Assembly: GCA_018223375.1 (NCBI GenBank)
Contig: JAGTTS010000002.1
Location: forward strand, 186,001-250,000
Length of the DNA: 64,000 bases
Reading direction: 5' to 3'
DNA from: Clostridiaceae bacterium Marseille-Q3526
GTDB taxonomy: Bacteria > Bacillota > Clostridia > Lachnospirales > Lachnospiraceae
Shown: piece after piece, positions 1-8,764 of the stretch
Layout of the letters: each line of letters starts with the position of its first letter
Position numbering within the stretch: position 1 is the first letter of the stretch
Notes under the pieces: generated by a model
What the model saw: the letters and a program-made list of their open reading frames with translations, nothing else
The model's database searches: none
What the model was told of the DNA's origin: nothing
Translations under genes and position numbers: made by a program

Positions 1-322
1 TCCGGGACTCGAGGGAGACAGATATTACGAGCTGGCACAGAAGTATATGCCGAATGGAACCTGCGGCGTTATTTCCTTCGGACTGAAGGGCGGCAGAGAG
101 GCGGCAGGCGTATTTATGGATAAGCTGAAGCTGGCTGCCATTGTGACTCATGTGGCAGACGCCCGCACCTGCGTGCTTCATCCGGCCAGCCATACCCACC
201 GTCAGCTGACAGACGAGCAGCTGGCAGAGGCTGGAGTCGATCCGTCCATGATCCGCCTGAGCGTGGGAATTGAGAACGCCGACGATATTATTGAAGATAT
301 CCGTCAGGCTTTAGAGGACTAA
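1..322 (+). CDS. metY: O-acetylhomoserine sulfhydrylase (C-terminal part)
   Basis: The open frame enters from the left edge (frame starting at base 2) and ends at a TAA at 320-322, so only about the last 106 residues are present. They match the end of Cys/Met-metabolism PLP enzymes of the O-acetylhomoserine sulfhydrylase type: the stretches VTHVADARTCVLHPASHTH and SVGIENADDIIEDI are typical. The family makes homocysteine from O-acetylhomoserine and sulfide in the cytoplasm. The PLP lysine lies upstream of the window and cannot be checked. An alternative is a cystathionine gamma-synthase relative, but the HPASHTHRQL segment favours MetY. Confidence 0.88.
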   Translation, partial: PGLEGDRYYELAQKYMPNGTCGVISFGLKGGREAAGVFMDKLKLAAIVTHVADARTCVLHPASHTHRQLTDEQLAEAGVDPSMIRLSVGIENADDIIEDIRQALED

Positions 323-348
323 CAGCCCTTAAACAGGAGAACAGTCAA

Positions 349-1899
349 ATGAAAAAGAGAAAAAAGCTGCTGCGGCTTGTGTTTGGCAGAACCACCTTTG
401 TGGTGCTGTTCCTTTTGATCCAGCTGGGAATCCTGCTGATGGGATTTGCCTGGCTGGAAGAGTATATGCTCTATTTCTACGGGGCGTCTGTCATTTTGAG
501 CGCGGTAACTCTGATTTACATTATCAGCGCAGATGAGAGCACTTCCATTAAGCTGTCATGGGTCGTCCCGATTCTTGTTTTTCCTGTATTCGGAACGCTG
601 TTTTATCTGTTCGTGCGGCTTCAGATCGGCACGAAGCTTATCGGCCACAGACTGAAGATGACGTCTGCCGAGACAGCGCCGTATCTGAAGCAGGACACGG
701 AGACAGCAGAGCGCTTTAACGAGATGAGCTCCAGCCAGGGCAACCTGGTGCGCTACATGAACCGGTTTGCCGGCTGTCCGGTCTATCAGAATACAGCGGC
801 CCAGTATTTCCCTCTGGGAGACGATATGTTCGTAGAGATGAAGCGCCGCCTGAAAGCGGCGAAGCACTTCATTTTTATGGAGTATTTTATTGTGGAGAGG
901 GGAGAAATGTGGAACAGCATCCTGGAGATCCTGGAGGAAAAGGTCAGGGAGGGTGTGGAGGTCCGCGTTATGTACGACGGCATGTGCTGCCTGATGCTGC
1001 TTCCCTATTCCTACCCTAAGACGCTTCGGGAAAAGGGGATTAAATGCAAAATGTTTTCCCCCATCCGGCCCGCCTTGTCCACCCACCAGAATAACCGGGA
1101 TCACAGAAAAATCTGCGTCATTGACGGTCATACGGCCTTTACAGGCGGCGTCAATCTGGCAGACGAGTACATTAACAGAAAGGTACGGTTCGGCCACTGG
1201 AAGGACACGGCTGTGATGGTAGAGGGAGACGCGGCTGTTGGCTTTACCATGATGTTCCTCCAGATGTGGGGAGTGACAGAGCAGGAGAAGGAGCGCTATG
1301 AAAGCTACTTAAAGCCTGCGGACTACCGGCTTCCAAAAGACGCCGACGCTTCCGGATTCGTGATTCCATACGGCGACAGTCCTCTGGATAAGGAAAATGT
1401 GGGAGAGCAGGTCTACCTGGATATTCTGGGCCATGCGAAAAAATACGTCCACATTATGACGCCCTATCTGATTCTGGACGATCAGATGATCAACGCTCTT
1501 CAGTATTCCGCAAAGAGGGGAGTGGAGACAATCATCATCATGCCCCATATTCCCGACAAGATGTCAGCCTATCTGCTGGCCCGCTCCTACTATGAAGAGC
1601 TTTTGACAGCCGGGGTAAGAATCTTTGAGTATACGCCGGGCTTTGTCCATGGGAAGGTCTTCACCTGCGACGACGAGAAGGCAGTAGTAGGAACCATCAA
1701 CCTGGATTTCAGAAGCCTTTACCTTCATTTTGAGTGCGCCGCTTACTTTTATAAGCACCCGGTGGTGGCCCAGGTGGAGGATGACTACCAGAAAACCCTG
1801 GAAAAGTGCCAGGAGATCACCATAGCAGACTGCCGGAATTTCCCATTCTTCAAGCGTTTTATGGGAAAGGCCCTGCGCCTGTTCGCTCCGCTGATGTAG
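349..1899 (+). CDS. cls: Cardiolipin synthase, phospholipase D family
   Basis: 516 residues, a normal length for bacterial cardiolipin synthases. Two hydrophobic segments at the N-terminus (about residues 15-35 and 42-60, with more hydrophobic sequence near 70-85) anchor it in the membrane. Two HKD motifs follow: HRKICVID near residue 249 and HGKVFTCDD near residue 434, each followed by a GG/GT-N-L-D segment. The family condenses two phosphatidylglycerols, or PG with another phospholipid, to form cardiolipin. An AGGAGA sits 8 bases before the ATG. The gene starts 27 bases after metY and is closed by a strong terminator, so it may share the upstream transcript. Nothing is missing from either catalytic motif. 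Confidence 0.93.
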   Translation: MKKRKKLLRLVFGRTTFVVLFLLIQLGILLMGFAWLEEYMLYFYGASVILSAVTLIYIISADESTSIKLSWVVPILVFPVFGTLFYLFVRLQIGTKLIGHRLKMTSAETAPYLKQDTETAERFNEMSSSQGNLVRYMNRFAGCPVYQNTAAQYFPLGDDMFVEMKRRLKAAKHFIFMEYFIVERGEMWNSILEILEEKVREGVEVRVMYDGMCCLMLLPYSYPKTLREKGIKCKMFSPIRPALSTHQNNRDHRKICVIDGHTAFTGGVNLADEYINRKVRFGHWKDTAVMVEGDAAVGFTMMFLQMWGVTEQEKERYESYLKPADYRLPKDADASGFVIPYGDSPLDKENVGEQVYLDILGHAKKYVHIMTPYLILDDQMINALQYSAKRGVETIIIMPHIPDKMSAYLLARSYYEELLTAGVRIFEYTPGFVHGKVFTCDDEKAVVGTINLDFRSLYLHFECAAYFYKHPVVAQVEDDYQKTLEKCQEITIADCRNFPFFKRFMGKALRLFAPLM

Positions 1900-1925
1900 G
1901 GAGTTTGACAGATTTTTAATGACAG

Positions 1926-1996
1926 AGGACTGGCAGAAGTTTTCAGCGGCTTTAAGTGAAGCGTGAAAACTTCTGCCAGTCCTTTTTGTCATTTTT
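1926..1996 (+). terminator. Rho-independent terminator after cls
   Basis: A 20-bp near-perfect stem (arms 1926-1945 and 1964-1983) with an 18-base loop is followed by TTTTT and then a second T-run. It closes the cls transcript before the promoter of the next gene. Confidence 0.88.
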
Positions 1997-2006
1997 TCCC
2001 TTCCGC

Positions 2007-2035
2007 TTGCATTTTCCAGAACGACCCTTTATATT
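2007..2035 (+). promoter_or_regulatory. Sigma-A-type promoter for patatin-like gene
   Basis: TTGCAT at 2007-2012 and TATATT at 2030-2035 are separated by 17 bases. They lie between a terminator and an ORF that begins 55 bases downstream. The -10 is good (5/6); the -35 is weak (3/6). Confidence 0.5.
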
Positions 2036-2089
2036 AATGTATAGAGATTTTAACAAAACTCTAACACAATACTAAAAAGGGGTGGAAGG

Positions 2090-2944
2090 ATGACAGAAGG
2101 AGCTCTGGTGCTGGAAGGGGGTTCTCTGCGCTGTCTGTTTACAGCGGGAGTCCTGGACGTGCTGACAGAGGAAAATATACAATTATCCTATGTAAACGGT
2201 GTATCGGCCGGAACTATGGCCGGGATGAATTACATCAGCGGCCAGAAGGGCAGAATGCTGGAAATTAACGAGACGTATCTGCACGACAAGCGGTACATGG
2301 GGATGAGAAGCCTCATAAAGAACAGGCTGGTATTCAATTTTGATTTTATATTCGGGGAGCTGTCGGATGAGCTGATTCCCTTTGACTATGAAGCGTTTTA
2401 CAGCTCTCCTCAGAAGTTTGAGGCTGCCGCTACCAGGTGCAGGACGGGAAAGACGGAGTTTTTTGAAAAAAGCCAGTGCAGCGATATGATGAAGGCGGTG
2501 CAGGCTTCCTGCAGTATGCCTCTTTTATCTAAAATGGTGACAGTGGATCACAAAAAATATCTGGACGGAGGCATTTCCCTGCCCATTGCCTACCAGAGGG
2601 CTATGGATCTGGGATATAAAAAAATTGTCCTGGTGCTTACCAGAAACCATGGATACCGGAAAAAGCCTTTAAGCTCTCTGGCTGTCAGGGCTTATAACCG
2701 GTATTTTGAGCCGCTTCCGCAGCTGAAAGCCGCTCTGTTTGAAGTGCCGGACCGGTATAACTGGATGCAGGAGGAGATTGACCGCCTGGAACAGGAGGGA
2801 CGGATTTTCGTAATCCGCCCGGAACGTCCCGTCCGCGTCTCCCGTCTGGAGCGGGATCTGAAAAAGCTGCAGGCGCTCCACCAGGAGGGCAGGGAAACGG
2901 CCGTTAAGCTGCTTCCTGCGCTTCGCAGCTATCTGGAAATCTGA
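2090..2944 (+). CDS. Patatin-like phospholipase family protein
   Basis: 284 residues with the patatin catalytic layout: a glycine-rich oxyanion segment EGGSLR near residues 9-14, the nucleophile elbow GVSAG with Ser39, and the Asp of the DGG motif at residue 159. Together these form the Ser-Asp dyad. Patatin-like proteins of this bacterial type (YjjU/RssA-like) are cytoplasmic lipid acyl hydrolases; the substrate here is not known. No signal peptide or membrane segment is seen. The gene has its own promoter behind a strong terminator and lies 21 bases upstream of an M19 dipeptidase, so the two are probably co-transcribed. The ATG is preceded directly by a GGAAGG-rich ribosome binding region. 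Confidence 0.88.
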   Translation: MTEGALVLEGGSLRCLFTAGVLDVLTEENIQLSYVNGVSAGTMAGMNYISGQKGRMLEINETYLHDKRYMGMRSLIKNRLVFNFDFIFGELSDELIPFDYEAFYSSPQKFEAAATRCRTGKTEFFEKSQCSDMMKAVQASCSMPLLSKMVTVDHKKYLDGGISLPIAYQRAMDLGYKKIVLVLTRNHGYRKKPLSSLAVRAYNRYFEPLPQLKAALFEVPDRYNWMQEEIDRLEQEGRIFVIRPERPVRVSRLERDLKKLQALHQEGRETAVKLLPALRSYLEI

Positions 2945-2965
2945 CAGGGACAGGAGGATATGGAA

Positions 2966-3958
2966 ATGAAATATATTGATATGCACTGCGATACGATCCC
3001 GCGCCTCTGTCATCCGAAGGCAGGGGAGAGGGGAGAGACGCTGAGAAAAAACAGCGGACACCTGGATCTGGAGCGGATGAAACAGGGAAACGCCCTGGCC
3101 CAGTGCTTTGCTGTTTTCACAGATCTGAAAGCGTATCCGGATCCCTATGTCCGTGCCAGGGAGATTTTGGCCCGTTTTAAGAAAGAAATGGCAGAAAACG
3201 GCGGTATGATTGCCCAGGCGTTTACGGCAGAGGACATTTTAAGAAACGACAGGGAAGGAAAAATGTCGGCCATTCTCACGATTGAGGAGGGGGCGGTTTG
3301 CCAGGGAAGTCTGGAACGCCTGCGGGAATTTTACGAAGAGGGTGTCAGGATGATGACTCTCACCTGGAATTATCCCAATGATCTGGCGTGGCCCAACCGC
3401 CTGGATCCGCAGACCGGGCATATGACTCCTGAGACGGAAAGGGGGCTGACAGAGAAGGGAGCCGCCTTTATCGAGGAGATGGAACGGCTGGGAATGATCA
3501 TTGACGTATCCCATCTGGGAGACGCCGGCTTCTGGGATATCGCGAAGCGCGCCAGAAAGCCTTTTATAGCCAGCCATTCCAATTCGCGAAGCGAGGCCGG
3601 CCATGTGAGAAATCTGACGGACGAGATGATCCGGGCGCTGGCAGACCGGGGCGGCGTCATGGGAATCAATTTCTGCGGCGTCTTTCTGAACAGCCGGAAC
3701 GGAAATTCTCCAGACGGAGGAGACAGCCGCGTTTCTGATATGGTGAGACACATGAAGCATATCCGGCAGACGGGAGGCATTGAATGTATCGGCCTGGGAT
3801 CGGATTTTGACGGGATTTCAGGGGATCTGGAGGTGGATTCCCCGGCGGCTCTTTACCGGATTGCCGATGAAATGTCGCGCCAGGGATTTACCGGATCGGA
3901 GATAGATGCAGTTTTTTATAAGAACGTTCTGCGCGTTTTTACAGAAATTTTACATTAA
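2966..3958 (+). CDS. Membrane dipeptidase (peptidase family M19)
   Basis: About 330 residues, the usual size for M19 renal-dipeptidase-like zinc enzymes. Motifs seen are DMHCDTIPR at the N-terminus (first metal ligands), a central Glu region (TIEEGA), IDVSHLG, and PFIASHSNSR in which the His residues bind metal, then GLGSDFDG near the C-terminus. The family cleaves dipeptides, including D-amino-acid-containing ones, and in clostridia is thought to act in peptide or wall-fragment salvage. An in-frame ATG at 2960 is only 2 bases after the AGGAGG. The ATG at 2966 has the standard 8-base spacing, so I place the start there. No secretion signal is visible, so a cytoplasmic location is inferred. 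Confidence 0.9.
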   Translation: MKYIDMHCDTIPRLCHPKAGERGETLRKNSGHLDLERMKQGNALAQCFAVFTDLKAYPDPYVRAREILARFKKEMAENGGMIAQAFTAEDILRNDREGKMSAILTIEEGAVCQGSLERLREFYEEGVRMMTLTWNYPNDLAWPNRLDPQTGHMTPETERGLTEKGAAFIEEMERLGMIIDVSHLGDAGFWDIAKRARKPFIASHSNSRSEAGHVRNLTDEMIRALADRGGVMGINFCGVFLNSRNGNSPDGGDSRVSDMVRHMKHIRQTGGIECIGLGSDFDGISGDLEVDSPAALYRIADEMSRQGFTGSEIDAVFYKNVLRVFTEILH

Positions 3959-4026
3959 GCTATAGACTGGCTTTACATAGAGCTGATATAGTTAAACCAT
4001 ACTTTTACAATAAGAGGAGAAAAATC

Positions 4027-5688
4027 ATGTCGATATCGGATTTGGGAATGCTGTTTCAGTTTGCCGGCGGCCTTGGAATGTTCCTGTACGGAATGAATAT
4101 CATGGCTGACGGACTTCAGAGATCCGCCGGCAGCCGCATGCAGCATATGCTTGGGGTGCTGACGAACAATCGTCTCATGGGAGTTCTGGCAGGCGCGGCA
4201 GTTACTGCCATTATTCAGAGCAGTTCCGCCACTACCGTTATGGTGGTCGGCTTTGTAAACGCAGGAATTATCAATCTGTTCCAGGCGACCGGAGTAATCA
4301 TGGGAGCCAATATCGGAACCACCATCACCAGCTGGATTGTATCCATGAGCGAGTGGGGCGAGGTGTTAAAGCCGGAGTTTTTCGCACCGTTTTTATTCTT
4401 TATCGGCGCTTTTCTGGTGCTTTTCACAAAGAGCCATAAGAAAAAAGAGGGCGGCGAGATCATGATCGGTTTTGCCCTTCTGTTTATCGGACTTTCCTTT
4501 ATGTCCTCATCCATTGAGCCATACAGAGACGCGCCTATTTTTGCCCAGGCCTTCCAGACTCTTGGAAAGAACCCGATTTTAGGCGTTTTGACAGGACTTG
4601 TAGTGACCGCTATCATCCAGAGCAGTTCTGCGTCTGTGGGAATTCTTCAGACTCTGGCCTTAAACGGAATGGTAAACTGGCAGTCGGCTGTTTTCATTAC
4701 CCTGGGACAGAATATCGGAACCTGTGTGACGGCTCTTTTATCAGCGGTAGGAGCCAGCAGAACGGCTAAGAGAGCGGCTGTCATCCATCTGCTGTTTAAC
4801 ATTTTTGGAACGATTCTATTTGGAACTGTTATGTTTGTTGTCTTCATGCTCAACCCCGCCTTCGCGGCATCTACAGCGGACAGCGTGGGAATTTCCATTT
4901 TCCACACAGTGTTCAATGTGTCCAACACCATCCTGCTGTTCCCGTTTGCGGGAATCCTCGTAAAGACGGCCTGCGCCCTTGTCCGGGACAGCAAAGAGGA
5001 AGAGAAGACCGGGGATGTGGAGGGAGATATTCTCCGCCATCTGGACGACCGTATTCTGGAATCTCCGTCCTTTGCCATTGAGACAGTGGAAAAAGAAGTC
5101 ATCAATATGGGACGTGTGGCAGCGGCCAATTTAAAGATTGCCACGGCGGCTCTGACGGATCGGAACGAATCCTTCTGCCAGGAAGTATTCGATAACGAGA
5201 AGAAGCTGAACCACCTGGATACGGAGCTGACTGACTATCTGGTAAAGATTAACAATCTGTCCTTAAACGACAGCCAGCATCTGATTGTAAAAAACCTGTT
5301 TTATACTATCGGAGACGTGGAGCGGATTGGCGATCATGCGGAGAACCTGGCAGAGCTGGCCCAGATTAATATCAAAAATAACAGAGAGTTTTCTGAGAGC
5401 GGTTTAAACGATCTGAAGAAGATTTCTGAGGCTGCCATTAAATCGGTGGAGTCAGCGATGGAGTGCCGGGAGGACAGGGAGCTTTCCAAGGTCCGTCAGA
5501 CGGCGCGCTATGAGGAGGAAGTGGACAGCCTGGAGGAGGAGCTGAAGGAGCTTCACATGGAGCGTCTGTCCAACCACGAATGCAATACAAAAAGCGGCGT
5601 CATTTTCCTCGATGCTGTCAGCAACTATGAGAGAATCGCAGACCATGCCAGAAATATCGCCGGCTATGTGAAAGAGGAGATAGAATAA
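4027..5688 (+). CDS. Na+/phosphate symporter (NptA/PNaS type) with PhoU-like tail
   Basis: 553 residues. The N-terminal half carries two inverted Na/Pi cotransporter repeats with the signature QSSSATT near residue 64 and QSSSASVG near residue 198, among about eight or nine membrane segments. After about residue 345 the protein becomes soluble and helical with two PhoU-like repeats (RIGDHAENLAELA and RIADHARNIAGY). The fusion of transporter and PhoU-like domain is common in this family. It imports phosphate with sodium, and the tail probably regulates it. The response regulator gene overlaps its stop codon, and a histidine kinase follows, so this is likely a phosphate-responsive operon. An AGAGGAG lies just before the ATG. 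Confidence 0.9.
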   Translation: MSISDLGMLFQFAGGLGMFLYGMNIMADGLQRSAGSRMQHMLGVLTNNRLMGVLAGAAVTAIIQSSSATTVMVVGFVNAGIINLFQATGVIMGANIGTTITSWIVSMSEWGEVLKPEFFAPFLFFIGAFLVLFTKSHKKKEGGEIMIGFALLFIGLSFMSSSIEPYRDAPIFAQAFQTLGKNPILGVLTGLVVTAIIQSSSASVGILQTLALNGMVNWQSAVFITLGQNIGTCVTALLSAVGASRTAKRAAVIHLLFNIFGTILFGTVMFVVFMLNPAFAASTADSVGISIFHTVFNVSNTILLFPFAGILVKTACALVRDSKEEEKTGDVEGDILRHLDDRILESPSFAIETVEKEVINMGRVAAANLKIATAALTDRNESFCQEVFDNEKKLNHLDTELTDYLVKINNLSLNDSQHLIVKNLFYTIGDVERIGDHAENLAELAQINIKNNREFSESGLNDLKKISEAAIKSVESAMECREDRELSKVRQTARYEEEVDSLEEELKELHMERLSNHECNTKSGVIFLDAVSNYERIADHARNIAGYVKEEIE

Positions 5689-6377
5689 TGATGAAGCACC
5701 TGATCTATGTGACAGAAGACGATGAAAATATCAGAAATCTGATTTGCGTGGCTCTGGAAAGCTTTGGCTATACAACCTGTGCCTTTGAGACAGCCGAGGA
5801 GGCTCTGGAAGCAGTGAGGGGGGTGGAGGGAAGCCTCCCCTCCCTCTTTGTGTTTGACTGGATGCTTCCCGGAATAGACGGGATGGCGGCTGTAGCCAAG
5901 CTGAAGGCGTCGCCTGACACCAGAAAAATTCCGGTTATGATGCTCACTGCCAAAGACAGCGAGCTGGACGTGGTGGCAGGCCTTGACGGAGGGGCCGACG
6001 ACTACATGACAAAGCCCTTTGGGATTTTAGAGTTTTCCGCCAGAATCCGAAATCTCTTAAAACGCTTCGGCGAGGAGAAGAAAGAAGACAAGCGTCTTGC
6101 AGTGGGAGATATTTCCATTGATCTGGAAAAGCGCGAGGTGAAGAATAAGGGAGAGGCTGTGGAGCTTACCCTGAAGGAGTATGAGCTGCTCTGCTATCTG
6201 ATGGAAAATACCAACCGGGTCGTGACCAGGGAGGAGCTGTTAGACCGGATCTGGGGCTACGATTATGACGGAGAGACGAGAACGCTGGACATGCATATCA
6301 AAACGCTGCGCCAGAAGCTGAAGGAATCAGGGCACAGCATTAAGACAATCCGCGGAGTCGGATACAGGATCAGCTGA
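5688..6377 (+). CDS. OmpR/PhoB-family response regulator
   Basis: 229 residues: a receiver domain (acidic pair EDD near residues 10-12, phospho-acceptor Asp57 in FDWMLPG, conserved Lys in MTKPFG) followed by a winged-helix DNA-binding domain ending in IKTIRGVGYRI. The start overlaps the stop of the Na/Pi symporter gene as TAATG, and a sensor kinase begins 29 bases downstream. By family and by context (phosphate transporter and PhoU-like domain upstream), this is most likely the PhoB/PhoP-type regulator of phosphate starvation. The assignment to phosphate is inferred from neighbours. A second ATG at 5691 is equally usable. Confidence 0.9.
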   Translation: MMKHLIYVTEDDENIRNLICVALESFGYTTCAFETAEEALEAVRGVEGSLPSLFVFDWMLPGIDGMAAVAKLKASPDTRKIPVMMLTAKDSELDVVAGLDGGADDYMTKPFGILEFSARIRNLLKRFGEEKKEDKRLAVGDISIDLEKREVKNKGEAVELTLKEYELLCYLMENTNRVVTREELLDRIWGYDYDGETRTLDMHIKTLRQKLKESGHSIKTIRGVGYRIS

Positions 6378-6406
6378 CAGGAAAGGAAGACAGGGGAACC
6401 AGGGAA

Positions 6407-7834
6407 ATGAAAACAGCCATATTCAGAAAATTTATCCAGCTTCTTCTGCTGGCGCTGCTTTTAAACACAGCGATTCTCTACATAGTGACAGGAAGCGTCA
6501 TTCTGAATAACAGCCGGAATGATATGGTATTTATTCTGGATACCATAGACAGCGCCTTCCACTATGAGGGGGATCTGGAAGCCCAGGCGGAGCGGATTTC
6601 CCAGTCTGCGAATTTAAATGAAAGCCGCCTTACCATCATAGATCCAAACGGAGTGGTCCGGGTAGATACAGGCGTGAAGGATGCGTCTGAGCTTGACAAC
6701 CACATGCAGCGAGAGGAGTTTCAGGAAGCTGTAAAGACGGGGGAAGGAGATGACAGACGCCGCTCTAAAACGCTGGGGAAGGAGATGCTGTACGTGGCCA
6801 TACAGTCCTCCTACTCTGACTGCATCCTGCGGCTGGCAGTTCCCTATACGGGAATGCAGGATTACATTAAAATGTTGTTTCCGGCAGTTCTTCTGAGCTT
6901 TTCTGTGGCTCTCATCGGTTCGGCGCTGGAGGCGGATCGGTTTTCACAGTCCATTACCAAGCCCCTGCTTGAGATCTCCAAAGAAATGATTAAGGTAAAC
7001 GGAGATTACACAGATTTCCATTTTGAACGATGCGGCTACGAGGAGATCAACATCATTGCCGACACAACGACCAGAATGTCGAAGAATGTCAGAGATTATT
7101 TAAACCGTCTGGAGCAGGAAAAGCAGATCCGCCAGGAGTTTTTCAGCAATGCGTCCCATGAGCTGAAAACGCCCATTACCTCTATCCGCGGCTATGTGGA
7201 GCTCCTTGACACGCCCATGGCTGACAATCCTCAGATGCGGGGCGATTTTCTCAGCCGCATTAAAAAAGAGGCGGTCCGCATGACCAGCCTGATCGACGAT
7301 ATCCTCATGATTTCCCGCCTGGAGACAGGGGGAATTCAGACAGAACTTCGAGAGCTGTCTGCCGGAGAACTGGCGCGGGAGGCGGTTTCCTCTGTGGAGG
7401 GAATGGCCAGAGAGCGTAGAATCGAGATAGAGACAGATGTGGAGGAATTTTATATCTGCGCCGACGGAAGACAGATGGAGGAGCTGTTTACGAATCTTTT
7501 GAGCAATGCAGTAAAATATAACCTGGACGGAGGGAAGATATGGCTTTCCCTGAAACGGAAGGGAACGGATATGGAGCTGCAGGTGCGGGATAATGGAGTG
7601 GGAATTCCGAAAGAGAGCGTAGGCCGGATTTTCGAGAGGTTTTACCGGGTGGATAAGGGCCGCAGCCGCAAACAGGGCGGCACAGGCCTTGGACTTTCCA
7701 TTGTAAAGCATGTTGTGAACTTCTATCACGGGACGGTAAGCGTTTCCTCCAGCCAGGAGGAGGGAGATCGCGGAAGTATCTTTACCGTGCGGCTGCCCAT
7801 CGCCAGAGAGGCGAAGCAGGACAGCCGCGTCTGA
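6407..7834 (+). CDS. PhoR-like sensor histidine kinase
   Basis: 475 residues. A membrane helix near residues 10-35, an extracytoplasmic segment of about 115 residues, a second membrane helix near 160-180, then a linker and HisKA with SHELKTP (His251). The HATPase domain follows with N-box LLSNAVKYN, G1 DNGVGIP and G2 GGTGLGLSIV. This is the PhoR/WalK class that phosphorylates OmpR-family regulators, and its partner is the gene just upstream. The extracytoplasmic region is small and PAS-like in feel but not clearly assignable. The gene ends 21 bases before a convergent membrane protein gene. Confidence 0.9.
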   Translation: MKTAIFRKFIQLLLLALLLNTAILYIVTGSVILNNSRNDMVFILDTIDSAFHYEGDLEAQAERISQSANLNESRLTIIDPNGVVRVDTGVKDASELDNHMQREEFQEAVKTGEGDDRRRSKTLGKEMLYVAIQSSYSDCILRLAVPYTGMQDYIKMLFPAVLLSFSVALIGSALEADRFSQSITKPLLEISKEMIKVNGDYTDFHFERCGYEEINIIADTTTRMSKNVRDYLNRLEQEKQIRQEFFSNASHELKTPITSIRGYVELLDTPMADNPQMRGDFLSRIKKEAVRMTSLIDDILMISRLETGGIQTELRELSAGELAREAVSSVEGMARERRIEIETDVEEFYICADGRQMEELFTNLLSNAVKYNLDGGKIWLSLKRKGTDMELQVRDNGVGIPKESVGRIFERFYRVDKGRSRKQGGTGLGLSIVKHVVNFYHGTVSVSSSQEEGDRGSIFTVRLPIAREAKQDSRV

Positions 7835-7855
7835 TAACAGAAGGGGAGTTTGAGA

Positions 7856-8413
7856 CTATTCAAACAGAGAATTTCTGCTGTACGCTTTGAGAATCCGTTC
7901 CCGGGATTCCTCCTCGGCTTCCGTTTCCTTTTTTTCGTTCTGCTTCTGAGAAGGAGTCTGCTGAGAGACCGCGCCCTTAAATACAGGGTTGATGGCCTTT
8001 AAAGCAGGCTCTTTTTTGTCGAGCGCAGAGACGAACAGGAATTTTCTGATGCAGAACAGAATGGCCACTGAGAGCATGCACAGAAGATTGTCTACCATGG
8101 AGGTGTGTTCAATGATGACCTGTCTGGCCACTGCGAAAAGAAGCACCTCTACCACAGAGTCCAGATCGTGGCGGCAGAACATTTTTAAAAGCTCGATTCC
8201 GATTACGATGTTGAACATGAAAGTCAGAAAAGTGATGAAAGCTCCTGTATCCGCCAGAAGCAGAATCTGCCTGGGAACGCCTAAAAAAGTAATGATGAGG
8301 CCGATGATGATACAGACGGCGGCAATCACCTCGAAATAAAAGGCCGTACCGAAAATCAGAAGCTGAGCCCGGGCGAGAGGGCCTTCCAGGACCTGTTTGA
8401 CTTTGGGTTTCAT
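7856..8413 (-). CDS. PsiE-like four-helix membrane protein
   Basis: 185 residues with four hydrophobic segments (about 18-45, 50-80, 85-105 and 108-130) and a charged, Glu/Lys-rich cytoplasmic tail of about 50 residues. The arrangement, with IELLKMF, then VVEVLLFAVARQVII, then a last helix, resembles the phosphate-starvation-inducible PsiE family (PF06146). That is a resemblance seen by eye, not a search result. PsiE-type proteins have no known biochemical role. It is convergent with the PhoR-like kinase, which fits a phosphate-starvation theme. The start ATG is preceded on the minus strand by an AGGAGG-type site. Confidence 0.6.
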   Translation of the reverse strand: MKPKVKQVLEGPLARAQLLIFGTAFYFEVIAAVCIIIGLIITFLGVPRQILLLADTGAFITFLTFMFNIVIGIELLKMFCRHDLDSVVEVLLFAVARQVIIEHTSMVDNLLCMLSVAILFCIRKFLFVSALDKKEPALKAINPVFKGAVSQQTPSQKQNEKKETEAEEESRERILKAYSRNSLFE

Positions 8414-8659
8414 AAAAGAAAAAACCTCCTTTACTGATAAAAACTGGTTATTATGTATATAATAAGATGATTATAGGGGAAAATTGAAAGAAATTCAAAC
8501 AAAAAGAAGATTGTTGTTAAAAAAATGCAAAGAAAGATGGGCGGAGAGGAAGGAAAGGAAGCAGAAGAAAAAATGCACAATTTCCGTCCTTATTTTTTGT
8601 GCAATCTAACGATTTTTCGCTTTAACGCGTTGATTTCGTGGGATATTAAAGAAATGAAA
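8414..8659. other. AT-rich intergenic region upstream of ABC operon
   Basis: The minus-strand gene's upstream region and the leader ahead of the ABC promoter. It holds no credible gene. Near its right side, 8622-8633 is an almost perfect palindrome built from two TTAACG-type half sites. It repeats the motif of the operator at 8689-8711 and may be an upstream site for the same regulator. Confidence 0.5.
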
Positions 8660-8688
8660 TTGACGAGGGGGAAAAAGTGTAGTAAGAT
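8660..8688 (+). promoter_or_regulatory. Strong promoter of the TrpX-type ABC operon
   Basis: TTGACG at 8660-8665 and TAAGAT at 8683-8688 with an exact 17-base spacer. It lies 76 bases before the start codon of the substrate-binding protein and abuts an inverted repeat (8689-8711). Confidence 0.75.
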
Positions 8689-8731
8689 GGCGTTAATAAA
8701 AATTTAACGCCTAATTCATTCAGGGCGTTAA
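8689..8731 (+). promoter_or_regulatory. Inverted-repeat operator at the ABC operon start site
   Basis: A perfect 8-bp inverted repeat, GGCGTTAA (8689-8696), 7 bases, TTAACGCC (8704-8711), starts right after the -10 box and so covers the expected +1. A third half site GGCGTTAA follows at 8724-8731. Position and symmetry indicate a repressor site. The regulator is not identifiable from the sequence; a tryptophan-responsive repressor is a guess based only on the TrpX-like cargo. Confidence 0.6.
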
Positions 8732-8764
8732 AACAGGAAAAAGGATACATCGGAGGAGTAAAAA

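Noticed and set aside
8525..8707. 60-codon open frame upstream of the ABC operon
   Set aside because: No ribosome binding site and it runs across the promoter and into the operator; composition is not coding-like.
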